From Alteromonas lipotrueae (GTDB lineage Bacteria; Pseudomonadota; Gammaproteobacteria; Enterobacterales; Alteromonadaceae), in NCBI RefSeq assembly GCF_019249215.1, contig NZ_JAESDI010000003.1:124001-188000 (forward strand): 64,000 bases of DNA, given 5' to 3'. A model generated the notes under the pieces. That model had not been told where the DNA came from, did no database searches, and saw only the letters and a program-made list of their open reading frames with translations. Of this stretch, positions 45,055-54,693 are shown in pieces (the first letter of the stretch is position 1; every line of letters begins with the position of its first letter). The position numbers were made by a program, and so were the translations under genes.

Positions 45055-46376
45055 ATAACAAAAGTATGCAAATGAATAGTAATTCTGCCAATCATGCCTC
45101 TTTCGGGTTCTTCCTACTTGCGATTTATACTTTTTTACTGCTCGCTCGTCCTCACGAATGGCCGTTATTTGATATTGAATTTCCATTATTGAGAACGTTT
45201 CTGATACTGACGTTTTTCTCCTATTTAGTGAGCTTCAGGCCGAAGATTTGGAATGTCCAATGTACGTTATTAATTCTACTGCTTTTCTCTATGTTGCTAT
45301 CAGAAATTCGTGCTTTTCGCTATTTTAGCGACCTGAGTAAGTTAATAGAATGGGTTAACGCCAACATTATTCCGTTTATTCTCTACTTCAGTTTACTGAG
45401 CACGGTCAAACGCCAGAATGTGATTTTTTTCATATTTTTAAGCTCGTCATTAATTATGGTTCAGCACGCCTACAGCCAAATACAAAGCCCGACAGGCCAA
45501 GGATGGGCTGAGTCAGTGGTTTACCGTTATGATGGTGGTGGGGAGGCTGTTCAGGCACGATTCGTAGGAAGCTTTAATGACCCAAATGACATGGGTATGT
45601 TCCTTGTCATGAATATTCCTGTTGCTGTGTATTTCCTCTTAACAGGCAAAGGCGTGGTGACTAAAGTGGGGGCGCTGGCCTCAGTCTTAATGCTATGTAT
45701 GGGAGTATATTGGAGTGGCAGCAGGGGCTCACTTCTAGGGCTTTTGAGTGTTTTCTTTTGCTTGTTCTACATAAAATTTGGAAAAATTAAAGCCATAATT
45801 TTAGCGTCAATTAGTATACCGGGTGTTCTCCTTGCCATGGGCGCGTTCCGTAAAATCAGTAAGGATGACGAGAGCGCCAGTCAACGTTTAACCGCATGGT
45901 ACGAAGGTATTCAAATGCTTAAACATAGACCCTTATTTGGCTTCGGGAAAGAACGGTTTTTAGAATATCATTCGAAGGTTGCACATAATACTTATGTCAC
46001 GGTAATGGCGGAGCTTGGAATATTTGGATATGTCATGTGGGCAATGTTTATGATTACAGCCGTTTATATGCTTTTGAGTGTTATGAAATGCAATGATGTT
46101 AGCCCTGGTCATGAAGAGGCGCTTAAAAAAGAGCAAGTCTTAAGCCAGTACTTGTTGGTTGCTTTAATTGGGTACGCTGTTACTGCGTTTTTCATCAGCC
46201 GCAGTTATATTATGGTCGTGTACATTTTTGTCGCCATGGTGGCAGCCATGTATTATCGAGTTGGAAAAATCACCCCACTTGCTATGTCCGCAGCCATAAT
46301 AAAAAAAATATGTGCATTGGCAATAGCAAGTTTAGCAGCGTTGTATGTAGTCATTAGAATATTGCTATCACTGTAA
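45048..46376 (+). CDS. O-antigen-ligase-like polymerase/ligase (Wzy_C family)
   Basis: The 442-residue protein has about 11 membrane helices, a periplasmic loop with the Wzy_C pattern (residues ~240-300, SGSRGSLLGL) and is of the type found in exosortase-A loci (TIGR03097-like ligase). The ATG at 45048 has an AGGGAGA site. It could polymerise or ligate the repeat units. It overlaps the previous gene by seven bases, supporting a single operon. Confidence 0.82.
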   Translation: MVNNKSMQMNSNSANHASFGFFLLAIYTFLLLARPHEWPLFDIEFPLLRTFLILTFFSYLVSFRPKIWNVQCTLLILLLFSMLLSEIRAFRYFSDLSKLIEWVNANIIPFILYFSLLSTVKRQNVIFFIFLSSSLIMVQHAYSQIQSPTGQGWAESVVYRYDGGGEAVQARFVGSFNDPNDMGMFLVMNIPVAVYFLLTGKGVVTKVGALASVLMLCMGVYWSGSRGSLLGLLSVFFCLFYIKFGKIKAIILASISIPGVLLAMGAFRKISKDDESASQRLTAWYEGIQMLKHRPLFGFGKERFLEYHSKVAHNTYVTVMAELGIFGYVMWAMFMITAVYMLLSVMKCNDVSPGHEEALKKEQVLSQYLLVALIGYAVTAFFISRSYIMVVYIFVAMVAAMYYRVGKITPLAMSAAIIKKICALAIASLAALYVVIRILLSL

Positions 46377-46396
46377 CTGTAGATGAGAACAATCAA

Positions 46397-47332
46397 TTGA
46401 ATCAACTAAAAGCTAGTGTCATTGTTGCTATGTACAACGGTGAAGCAACAGTAGAAAAGACGCTTAACAGTCTCTTAGCTCAAACCTATGAAAGCTATGA
46501 AATTATTATAGTGGATGATGGCTCCACAGACTCATCCAAACATGTTGTAGAAAAATACCTTGATAGCCACAAAGTTCGATATGTCTTCAAAGAGAATGGC
46601 GGAGTAGCAGCCGCGAGAAATGTAGGCATTGAGTACGCGGAAGGGGATATCGTTGGCTTTTGTGATCAGGACGATCTATGGAAGCCAAACAAGCTTGAAA
46701 AGCAAATGGAAGCGTTTGAGCAGCACCCTGATGTTGGCGTTGTTTACAGTTGGATTGAAGTTGATAGAAACGGTGATTTTAGTATTAGTAAGCCGCGCTT
46801 TGAGGGTGAATGTTTTAAAGCCTTATTAATGCAAAATTTTATTTCATGTTGTACTGGAATGGCGAGGCGAAATTTACTTCTAGAAATAGGAGGCTTCGAC
46901 GAAAGTCGAGAATTGCATGGTGTTGACGATCGGCATGTGTGGCTTCGGTTAGCAAGAATTACGCGCTTCGGCGTAGTGAGTGAACCCTTGGCAACTTACG
47001 TAATCCATGGTGCCAACTACTCACTCAATGAGGCAAAAATGCTTACAGCAGATTTAATTTGCATAAGTAAAATATCCTCAATTAGCGGTTTAACTGAACA
47101 AGAAAGAGCATGGTGTAAAGAAGCTAAGTACCGGGTTTATCGTCACTATGCGAGCAACTTTTTCTATATCAATGAGCTTAAAGAATGTTCCTCTTGCTAT
47201 TCAAATGCATGGATGCTCAAAAGATACCGAATAGATTTATTAATCACATCCTTGATTCTAAAAGTGACGCCTCGCTCATTATTGGTGTCTATTAAGAAAA
47301 TGAGAAAAAGAATCAAAGGGGAGGTGGCATGA
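46397..47332 (+). CDS. GT2-family glycosyltransferase
   Basis: A GT-A fold domain begins at residue 5; the signatures are IIVDDGSTDSS near residue 40 and a DxD-type motif in CDQDDLW near residue 95. The 311-residue protein has no membrane helix. It adds a sugar from a nucleotide donor to the growing repeat unit on the inner membrane. Start is a TTG. It overlaps the sulfotransferase gene by four bases (ATGA). Confidence 0.9.
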   Translation: MNQLKASVIVAMYNGEATVEKTLNSLLAQTYESYEIIIVDDGSTDSSKHVVEKYLDSHKVRYVFKENGGVAAARNVGIEYAEGDIVGFCDQDDLWKPNKLEKQMEAFEQHPDVGVVYSWIEVDRNGDFSISKPRFEGECFKALLMQNFISCCTGMARRNLLLEIGGFDESRELHGVDDRHVWLRLARITRFGVVSEPLATYVIHGANYSLNEAKMLTADLICISKISSISGLTEQERAWCKEAKYRVYRHYASNFFYINELKECSSCYSNAWMLKRYRIDLLITSLILKVTPRSLLVSIKKMRKRIKGEVA

Positions 47333-48270
47333 AGCCAAATGCGATTGTAGTGGTCGGTATGCACAGAAGCGGGACTTCTGCCGTTTCGGGTCTTCTTTCC
47401 GAACTGGGTGTTTTTATGGGAAGTTCTTTGTTTGCACCCCAAAAAGGGGTCAACGAAAAAGGCTTCTTCGAAAACTCCTTACTTGTGGATCTTAATGACA
47501 GGCTTTTGGACGAGCAATTATTATCTTGGGATCACCCGTTAGCGCTTTGCATCACCCCTGAAGTCGCGGATTCTTTGGCAGGTTATAAAGCTCAAGCTCA
47601 ACATCTTTTAGATAAAGATTATGCAAAAAAAAACCTTTGGGGTATGAAAGACCCAAGAACTACCTTGCTATTGCCTTTCTGGAGAGAGGTACTCGACAGT
47701 AAAGGAATCAAAATTAATTTTGTTTTGATGTTACGTTCACCAATGGAAGTTCATGGTTCGCTTAAAAAGCGAGATGGATTTTCTATTAATAAATCGATGC
47801 ACCTTTGGCTAAATTATACGCTTTCTGGTTACATCGGAGCTAAAGGGCTGAACCCTTTCATCCTTAAGTATCAAAATTTGTTAAATACTCCAGATGATTC
47901 AGCAAGAAAAATATTTGAACATTTCGAAATATCTACTGGGAAAAATACCCCAAAGCAAAGTTTTATAGATAAAAAGTTAAAGAATCAAAAGGCAGTAGAG
48001 GTACCTAATGAGCCTCTTGTTCACCTTGCAATGGAAGTCTTTGAAATACTCAGTAGTGACGTGGTGGATGAAGCCCGCCTAGCCGAGTCAGTTAATGAAT
48101 ATAAAGTTTATTTAGCGTCTTTGTCGGGTGTGCTTTCCGAGCATTTGAATGCGGTCAAAACAGAAGAGGTTTATTTCAAACGTCACTTTTTAGATGCCTA
48201 TGAATCTATTTGGTGGAAGCTAAGTTGGCCGCTCAAAAGAATTGAATCGTTTTTAAGAACCAAATATTGA
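47329..48270 (+). CDS. Sulfotransferase-family protein
   Basis: The 313-residue protein has the PAPS 5'-phosphosulfate loop (GMHRSGTSAV, residues ~10-19) and a 3'-phosphate region (LRSPMEVHGSLKKRDGF, residues ~130-150). It should transfer sulfate from PAPS to a sugar or polysaccharide. Embedded between two glycosyltransferase genes and overlapping the first by four bases, it predicts a sulfated exopolysaccharide. No PAPS synthase is in the window, so that must come from general metabolism. Confidence 0.85.
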   Translation: MKPNAIVVVGMHRSGTSAVSGLLSELGVFMGSSLFAPQKGVNEKGFFENSLLVDLNDRLLDEQLLSWDHPLALCITPEVADSLAGYKAQAQHLLDKDYAKKNLWGMKDPRTTLLLPFWREVLDSKGIKINFVLMLRSPMEVHGSLKKRDGFSINKSMHLWLNYTLSGYIGAKGLNPFILKYQNLLNTPDDSARKIFEHFEISTGKNTPKQSFIDKKLKNQKAVEVPNEPLVHLAMEVFEILSSDVVDEARLAESVNEYKVYLASLSGVLSEHLNAVKTEEVYFKRHFLDAYESIWWKLSWPLKRIESFLRTKY

Positions 48271-48281
48271 GAAAGCCAGCC

Positions 48282-49205
48282 ATGGAAAAAGTCACTATTG
48301 CTATTATCACTTGTAAAAGGCCTATTTGGTTAGCTCGGTTACTCGACGCTCTACAGGAGCAGGTATTTTCAGAAGATCTAACGCTTTCTATTTTAGTTGT
48401 CGATAACGCATGTGATAAAGAAACAAAGGACATTGTAGATAAGCGTCGTTCTGGCCGTATACCAATCCATTATGACGTTGAAGGACAGGCGGGCATTGTA
48501 TACGCCCGTAATAAATGCGTTTCTATTACAACATCCATGAATAGCGATTATTTAATATTCATTGACGACGACGAATGGCCTAAAGAGAAAACTTGGGCTT
48601 CGGATTTGGTTTTAAGTGCCAAAAAGTACGCTGCAGATATCGTCACAAGCCATGTTATCTCGGTTGACGAAGCTGGAAAACAGAACTGGGCTACTGAAAT
48701 TCTTTACCCAGCACCCGTTCAAAGCGAAGGACAGGAGTTAAGTGTTTTCTACACCAATAACTTACTGTTGAGTAAACACGTACTGGCTAAGATGTCACCC
48801 TGTTTTGATGAACGTTTCGCGATGACAGGGGCAAGTGATTATCATTTTGCGCTTAAATGTACCCATGCTGGGTTTAGGTGTATCTACACCGATGCCCCAG
48901 TTGTTGAAGAAATGCCTTCAAGCAGAAAAAATATAAAGTGGTTTTGTCGTCGCGGATTTCGTTCGGGGATCGGCTTTACACGTTCGCATATTTTTGAGGA
49001 ATCGCTTTTAAAAGCTGTGTTAAAGAGCAGTATTTTGTCTATTGTCCGCGTGATACGTGGTGTTTTGCTAATAGTTAAAGCGTTATTTTTGCGCAGTAAA
49101 GGTACGCTTGTTGATGGGTTGTTCAGGGTGTGTTCTGGCGTTGGTACCTTTATGGGGCTATTTGGCGTTAAGCACGAAGAATATAAAAAGATTCATGGAA
49201 AATGA
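48282..49205 (+). CDS. GT2-family glycosyltransferase
   Basis: The ~307-residue GT-A protein has the signatures LVVDNAC near residue 40 and FIDDDEWP near residue 95 (DxD). The C-terminal half carries a hydrophobic stretch (residues ~245-270), perhaps a membrane-associated helix. The ATG at 48282 is preferred to a TTG at 48267. It adds a sugar to the repeat unit. Its start follows the sulfotransferase stop after 11 bases. Confidence 0.88.
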   Translation: MEKVTIAIITCKRPIWLARLLDALQEQVFSEDLTLSILVVDNACDKETKDIVDKRRSGRIPIHYDVEGQAGIVYARNKCVSITTSMNSDYLIFIDDDEWPKEKTWASDLVLSAKKYAADIVTSHVISVDEAGKQNWATEILYPAPVQSEGQELSVFYTNNLLLSKHVLAKMSPCFDERFAMTGASDYHFALKCTHAGFRCIYTDAPVVEEMPSSRKNIKWFCRRGFRSGIGFTRSHIFEESLLKAVLKSSILSIVRVIRGVLLIVKALFLRSKGTLVDGLFRVCSGVGTFMGLFGVKHEEYKKIHGK

Positions 49206-49291
49206 CCCGTGTACTGCGTCGTTACGCGACTAGCTATTAAGCCCAAACACCATTAAAAATAGCCACTAAAAATATATCGGGACCGAAAATA

Positions 49292-50278
49292 ATGATTCTT
49301 GCTTTATGTCGCGTAGTTAGCATACTCCTACTTTGTATAGTATTCGTGGTCAGTGGAGCTTTTATCCTTAATATAGAGCTATTTGATATTTTTTATTTTC
49401 TCGACTTTCTACCAGACTATGTTTTGCTTCTACTGTGTGTTCCTGCGTTAATATTTCTCGGAAAGTCAAAACGATACCTGGTCCCCTTAGCATTACTTGC
49501 CATATTCTTTGCTTCACCTTTTAAGTTCTCTTTTTTCAGTAAAAAAGCTACTGCAGCGATAGATTATGAAAGCCAACTCTCAATCGCATCATACAATGTC
49601 GCTCAACGTGTCGAAAAAGCAGAATTGTACAATTGGTTCATAGAACAAGATTTAGATATTCTTTTTATTCAAGAGGCATCGCGTCTAGGTCAGTTCAATG
49701 TAGGTGAATATGCCGGTGTTTATACTAATTGCGTTCAGCGCCTATGTATCTTATCGCGCTTTGAACTTGAGGAATTGGATAGTCTGGATAGAAAACCCTT
49801 GGGCGGATGGGGTCGGTTTGTTTCATTGCACAGTGCAAAAATCAGGGGGGATTCAGTCCTGTTAGCCAATGTTCATTTTGCCTCGATATCTAATTTTGGG
49901 TATAGGTTCAACACGTTGAAAGGATTTGAATCAAAATTATCCTTATTTAAGGATGCAAAAGCTGTTGAGTTTGGTCTAGTTCGCGCTTTATTAGATAAAT
50001 GGACCGATAACGACGCAGTGATCATCGCTGGGGATTTTAACATCACTGATAGAAACTACCAATATGAACAGTATTGGGGGGATCTATACAATCTTTTCGC
50101 CGTTGGCGGCAGTGGATATGGCTCAACGCGTAAAAATAGGTTGGTGAGCCCACGTATAGACCATCTACTCGTAAGCAAAGCGTTTACGCCTATTCATTCC
50201 GAGGTGGGGGAAGATATGGGTAGTGATCACTTACCAATCCAAGGGATTGTAGTCTTGAAGGGAGTCGAGAGTGAATAA
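49292..50278 (+). CDS. Membrane protein with endonuclease/exonuclease/phosphatase domain
   Basis: Three N-terminal helices (residues ~4-85) precede an EEP-fold domain (residues ~100-325) with its catalytic signatures: ASYNVAQ, IQEASRLG, IIAGDFNITD and GSDHLPIQG. EEP enzymes cleave phosphodiesters in DNA, phospholipids or polyphosphates. A membrane-anchored member in a polysaccharide locus could act on undecaprenyl phosphates or sugar-phosphates; this is inference. It overlaps the next gene by eight bases. Confidence 0.85.
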   Translation: MILALCRVVSILLLCIVFVVSGAFILNIELFDIFYFLDFLPDYVLLLLCVPALIFLGKSKRYLVPLALLAIFFASPFKFSFFSKKATAAIDYESQLSIASYNVAQRVEKAELYNWFIEQDLDILFIQEASRLGQFNVGEYAGVYTNCVQRLCILSRFELEELDSLDRKPLGGWGRFVSLHSAKIRGDSVLLANVHFASISNFGYRFNTLKGFESKLSLFKDAKAVEFGLVRALLDKWTDNDAVIIAGDFNITDRNYQYEQYWGDLYNLFAVGGSGYGSTRKNRLVSPRIDHLLVSKAFTPIHSEVGEDMGSDHLPIQGIVVLKGVESE

Positions 50279-51329
50279 GCTGAAATGTACTGTCTATGCT
50301 GATAATAACTCAAATCATTTGCAGCAAATCTATACGGGCTTAACCATGCTGCATCGCCAGGGTAGGCTCAAGGTATCCATGCGAGTTGGGAAAGAAGCAC
50401 GTAAAAGCACTGTGCCGTTCAGCGTTCAGCCCAACATCCTGCATATCGAGCTGGCGGGTAAGAAGTTGTGCTTTGATACGTCTGATAGTGCCGCAATAGA
50501 CCTTGAAGCGTACGCACTGACTAACCATTATTTTAAGCGTAGTTTTAACCCATCTTTAGAGCCTGAAAATTATCAAAAGAACGTATATCCGTATGGATTA
50601 AATTACTTAGTGTATCCAGATGGGTTTGACCCATTTGGATTTAAACGTTGTGCGCTTTTTTACAGCACCAAAGAGTGGAAAAAAGAGTTAATAAAACAAG
50701 CGGATTTTCTAGGGAAACTACATTTTAAAGCATCAGTTTCTAATATTAGTTCTACCCCTGTTTTAAGAGAACAGGCTAAAGTACTTTTTTTAGCTCGCCT
50801 TTGGGACACTGAGATCGACAGTTATTTCCAAATTAGCGACCAGCAAAAAACGCAAAGAGAAGAAATCAATGTCCAGCGTGCTAAGTGTATTGAGCTTTTA
50901 AGAGATGAATTTGGGAGTCGATTTACCGGAGGGTTAATTGCAACGGATTTCGCAGTCAAGCAACACCCTCAATTAGTGGTTGATAACGCTGGTCTAACGA
51001 CAAAAAGTAATTACCTGCATACCGTAAAGTCTCATGATATATGTATTGCGTCCACGGGTCTTCACGGCTCTATAGGATGGAAATTTGGTGAGTATATCGC
51101 TATGTCTAAATCAATTGTTGCAGAAAAAAACTTAAATTATGTTCCTAATTTAGCTGAAGGAAGTCACTACCTAGCGTTTACTACAGCACAAGAGTGTGTA
51201 GACCAAGCCATTAGGTTAGATGAAAGTACTGACACTAGGTTTTCTATGATGAAAGAGAATCATCGCTACTATGAGTCTAATTTGAGACCAGATGCCCTTT
51301 TAATGAAATGTTTTGAACAAGTGCTTTAG
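50271..51329 (+). CDS. Unrecognised protein, possibly GT-B-like glycosyltransferase
   Basis: The 352-residue soluble protein has no recognised family. The C-terminal third (after residue ~230) contains DICIASTGLHGSIGWKFGEYIAMSKSIV, reminiscent of the sugar-donor region of GT-B enzymes, where a GEYIA-type helix follows the nucleotide site. No signal peptide. It overlaps the previous gene by eight bases, so it belongs to the operon. A glycosyltransferase role is likely but not shown. Confidence 0.55.
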   Translation: MNKLKCTVYADNNSNHLQQIYTGLTMLHRQGRLKVSMRVGKEARKSTVPFSVQPNILHIELAGKKLCFDTSDSAAIDLEAYALTNHYFKRSFNPSLEPENYQKNVYPYGLNYLVYPDGFDPFGFKRCALFYSTKEWKKELIKQADFLGKLHFKASVSNISSTPVLREQAKVLFLARLWDTEIDSYFQISDQQKTQREEINVQRAKCIELLRDEFGSRFTGGLIATDFAVKQHPQLVVDNAGLTTKSNYLHTVKSHDICIASTGLHGSIGWKFGEYIAMSKSIVAEKNLNYVPNLAEGSHYLAFTTAQECVDQAIRLDESTDTRFSMMKENHRYYESNLRPDALLMKCFEQVL

Positions 51330-51343
51330 AAGTTGAGATAGTT

Positions 51344-52195
51344 ATGGCAATTAAAGTAGCAGTTTGTTTTTTTGGAATAACCAGAGGTGTTTCTACTACA
51401 TATAGACACATTGAAGCGAATATATATTCTTCTATAGCGACGCTCAATTTTGAACATAAAGTGTTTGCGCACTTCTTTGAGCAAACACGTGTTGAAAACA
51501 GTAGAAGCGGAGAGAAGGGCGCTATCGACCCTAACGATGCTTATTTACTTTCTCCTGATGATATATGCTTTGAGCCGCCAGAACTATTTCTAGCCGATTC
51601 TACTTACAAGAATGTAATAAAGTTTGGTGACTTCTGGGAAGATGAGAACAAGTCTATTAAAAATCTATACCATCAGCTTTATTCAATGGCCTCAGTGACT
51701 GATAAATGCCTTAAATGGCAGCCTGATATCGTATTGTTTTTACGTCCCGATTTGCATTACCACGATGACTTCAGGACCATCATCGAGCAAGCAAGTAAAC
51801 GAATTCATAAAAACTCTCTTGCCCTACCTAATTGGCAGCATTGTGGTGGTTATAACGACAGGTTTGCTGTGGTCACTGGTGATGAGGCCATAGCTGCCTA
51901 TGGGAAACGATTTAATAAGATACTTAAATTTTGTGAGGAAACTAAAAGTCCAATCCACAGCGAAAGATTGGTGAAGTTTTCTACATCCGCTTTTGATGTG
52001 TCTTTTATTCCTTTAAGAGCATCAAGGGTAAGATCCGATGGTAGCGAAGTTCAAGAGCTATTTTTACATTATAAGACCATGCTATTTTCGAGGTGGTTAG
52101 AAAACGTTAGTAGTGTAAGTCAGCACTATAGAAGAAAAATAGTATGGCTCTACCAGAAATTAAGATTCGGTGACCCTTATAAAGGTCTAGATTGA
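51344..52195 (+). CDS. Unrecognised protein of the polysaccharide locus
   Basis: The 283-residue protein begins with a beta strand and a loop like a Rossmann or GT-A entry (VAVCFFGITRG), and has LFLRPDLHYHDD near residue 130, which could be a metal-binding site. A GGYNDRFAV segment follows. No membrane helix or signal peptide. It starts 14 bases after the previous gene and is followed by a ~100-base gap, so it may end this sub-operon. A glycosyltransferase is the best guess. Confidence 0.5.
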   Translation: MAIKVAVCFFGITRGVSTTYRHIEANIYSSIATLNFEHKVFAHFFEQTRVENSRSGEKGAIDPNDAYLLSPDDICFEPPELFLADSTYKNVIKFGDFWEDENKSIKNLYHQLYSMASVTDKCLKWQPDIVLFLRPDLHYHDDFRTIIEQASKRIHKNSLALPNWQHCGGYNDRFAVVTGDEAIAAYGKRFNKILKFCEETKSPIHSERLVKFSTSAFDVSFIPLRASRVRSDGSEVQELFLHYKTMLFSRWLENVSSVSQHYRRKIVWLYQKLRFGDPYKGLD

Positions 52196-52294
52196 ATACG
52201 CGATTATTTGGCGTTAGATAAGGTCTTTATATATGTATAAAACGAACGTAACATTGTGTAAATTTAATTTTACGAAACCTAGGGGATTGGATTC

Positions 52295-53425
52295 GTGAAC
52301 AATATCCCAAGAACGAATCATTTTATATGGCTGCGATATTTAGCCGCATTTTCAATTGTGTTTTCGCATTCTAAGCAATTTGATACTGCGCCACAGAGCT
52401 ATATTGACGTAGTCGCAACCCTGACGTGGTTTGTTCCAGGAGTGCCTATTCTTTTTTTTATCAGTGGCTTTCTCATTACGCTAAGTTCTTCAAATAGTGA
52501 CTCACTCACAGCGTTTTTTGTCAAAAGGGTGTTGAGGGTTTACCCCCCATTATGGGCAGCCTTTAGTGTTAGTCTTGTATTGATTTTTACGCTGGGTATG
52601 GTCGATTTGCATGGTCAAGATTGGCTGAAATTCCTGCTTTGGAGTCTAGGACAACTGACCGTAGTGTTTTTCTATCATCCCGACTTTTTGAGTCATGTAG
52701 GAACTGGGGTGCTCAACGGTAGTTTGTGGGTTATTCCCGTTATCCTTCAATTTTATTTGGGGCTGCCGTTACTAAAAAGGCTAGATGCTTATTGGGTGCA
52801 AAGAGGAAAGACACAATATATCTATGTAGTGCTGATACTATGCGGGTTATTTAATATGGTATTTCACTATTTCAATAATTTTTACCCCAACAATGTGACC
52901 AAGGTCATACATTTTTTAACTTTTTTACCATGGTTGTTCTTCTTTATATTAGGGTATGTGTTTAGTCGAGACTTTGTTCGATTTAGACGGCTGACCCAAT
53001 ATGCGACCCCTTGGATTTTGCTGCATGTGATGTTGTTTATATCACTTGCTTGGTTAGGGTTCAGGTGGGGACGAAACGATATAAATCCAATATTATTTAC
53101 TGTACTCGCTTTCTTTATTGTCAGTATTGCGTTTAAGGCGCCGTCAACAAGTACTTTGTTCAATAAGATTGAGAAGGCTATTGCTAAAAATGATGTATCC
53201 TTTGGTTTATTCGTGTATCAAATGGTTGTTCTAAATACGATGATGTTCTTGGGTGTTTTCGAAGACAATTGGGCGGCAAGATTAGTCACCTTTTTGATTG
53301 CTACCATTATGATTTCCTCAGCCAGCTTGATTTTATTAGAAAAACCTCTTCGCCATAGAAGAGACTGGTTCATCAAAGTTTTATCAAGTCGTAATAAGCT
53401 GTCAAAGGGTGTGGAGAGTAAATAA
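52295..53425 (+). CDS. Acyltransferase-3 family membrane protein (OafA-like)
   Basis: The 376-residue protein has about ten membrane helices and the family N-terminus (RYLAAFSIVFSHS, with the His-containing motif for acyl transfer). Such proteins O-acetylate or O-acylate sugars in the periplasm. The start is a GTG at 52295. It probably modifies the exopolysaccharide. The C-terminus is basic and cytoplasmic. Confidence 0.88.
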   Translation: MNNIPRTNHFIWLRYLAAFSIVFSHSKQFDTAPQSYIDVVATLTWFVPGVPILFFISGFLITLSSSNSDSLTAFFVKRVLRVYPPLWAAFSVSLVLIFTLGMVDLHGQDWLKFLLWSLGQLTVVFFYHPDFLSHVGTGVLNGSLWVIPVILQFYLGLPLLKRLDAYWVQRGKTQYIYVVLILCGLFNMVFHYFNNFYPNNVTKVIHFLTFLPWLFFFILGYVFSRDFVRFRRLTQYATPWILLHVMLFISLAWLGFRWGRNDINPILFTVLAFFIVSIAFKAPSTSTLFNKIEKAIAKNDVSFGLFVYQMVVLNTMMFLGVFEDNWAARLVTFLIATIMISSASLILLEKPLRHRRDWFIKVLSSRNKLSKGVESK

Positions 53426-53499
53426 AATTAACGCCACATAGATTAAATAATTTTGTATGCACAATAATTAACATATAGCGCAGTAAAAAGGACTGGTCA

Positions 53500-54669
53500 G
53501 TGAAAAAGATAGTTTTATATGGTGCCTTCGATAGATATAATTATGGCGATAATTTAATGCCTATTTTGTTAGAAAGTTTTGTAGAACAGTATTTACCAAA
53601 CTTAAAGCAGACATATGAATTTGAATACGCGTCGATTACTCGCTCGAATCTGACCAATTATAAATGCCTTCCCACGACGCCAATCGATAAAGTGTTAAAA
53701 AATTTGCAGTCGGGCTCGGTAGTCATTGTGGTTGGCGGTGAGGTAATTGGTGCAAGTAGAGATATTCTTTTCCTTCATAGTTTTGAAAATAAAGCCACAT
53801 ACTCCATTTTTAGGTCGCTAAAGTGGAGGTTCCCGCGCTTATATAAGGCCCTAGCAAAATTCTCTTTTAATAATGTGAGTTCGCTTCCATATGTTTTAAT
53901 TACCGATGATTTCCAGGTGTTTTTTAATACCGTTGGTGGCCGGGTGCAGGTTCAGAGTGAAGAACTAAAAGATAAAAGTGTGAAAAGCCTTACGCAATCA
54001 GGACATCTTGCGGTAAGGGATAAAAGAACAATGAATGCAATGAACGCTTTTGTCGAGCCGTTGTTGGTTCCAGATTCAGTGCATATTATTACTAAGTTAA
54101 TTACGGATGACTTCCTAGCAACGCACCTCAGTCAACGTATTGCCGAATTTAAAAACAATAGTTATGTTGCGTTTCAAGCGTCCCCGATAAAATTATCATG
54201 TGATGAAGATACCATCATTGCGGCAGTTAAAAAATTAAATAGTCACAGTAGTGCTAAGGTTGTTCTTTTGCCAATAGGCTACGCATCTGGTCACGATGAT
54301 TTTGAGTTACTAAGTCAAATACACAGCAAACTGCCTCAGGAAACGGTTTTACTAACTGATTTAAATGTCTGGGAAATCATGTACGTTATCAAAAATGCAT
54401 CGGCGTTTTATGGTACTAGTTTGCATGGGGTGATTACGGCATTTGCTTTCGGAAAACCACATTATTGTATCAATAAGAACATCGACAAGGTTAATGCGTA
54501 TATCAAAGATTGGTCCGTCGCACCATACAACGAGTCAATTGACTTAGTATCAATTGAGACAACGTTTACTCAAATCCCGGATCCTGTGAAGCTACAAGAC
54601 AAAGCTGAAGAGCTTGCGGAACGTGTGGTTATTAATAACAAAAGCATGTTTTCTAAACTACTGCCGTAA
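53500..54669 (+). CDS. Polysaccharide pyruvyltransferase-family protein
   Basis: The 389-residue protein has the pattern of the PS_pyruv_trans family: an N-terminal GAFDRYNYGDNLMP signature and a C-terminal FYGTSLHGVITAFAFGKPHY motif. It transfers pyruvate from phosphoenolpyruvate to make ketals on sugars, giving an acidic polymer. It ends 24 bases from the convergent flippase gene. Start is a GTG at 53500 with AAAAGGA upstream. Confidence 0.87.
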   Translation: MKKIVLYGAFDRYNYGDNLMPILLESFVEQYLPNLKQTYEFEYASITRSNLTNYKCLPTTPIDKVLKNLQSGSVVIVVGGEVIGASRDILFLHSFENKATYSIFRSLKWRFPRLYKALAKFSFNNVSSLPYVLITDDFQVFFNTVGGRVQVQSEELKDKSVKSLTQSGHLAVRDKRTMNAMNAFVEPLLVPDSVHIITKLITDDFLATHLSQRIAEFKNNSYVAFQASPIKLSCDEDTIIAAVKKLNSHSSAKVVLLPIGYASGHDDFELLSQIHSKLPQETVLLTDLNVWEIMYVIKNASAFYGTSLHGVITAFAFGKPHYCINKNIDKVNAYIKDWSVAPYNESIDLVSIETTFTQIPDPVKLQDKAEELAERVVINNKSMFSKLLP

Positions 54670-54693
54670 CGCAATCACTCAGTATTATTACTT

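Noticed and set aside
52257..52274. TyrR-box-like sequence TGTAAA-N6-TTTACG
   Set aside because: Eleven of 12 fixed positions match, but it is in an AT-rich spacer before an acyltransferase gene, with no link to aromatic amino acid metabolism.
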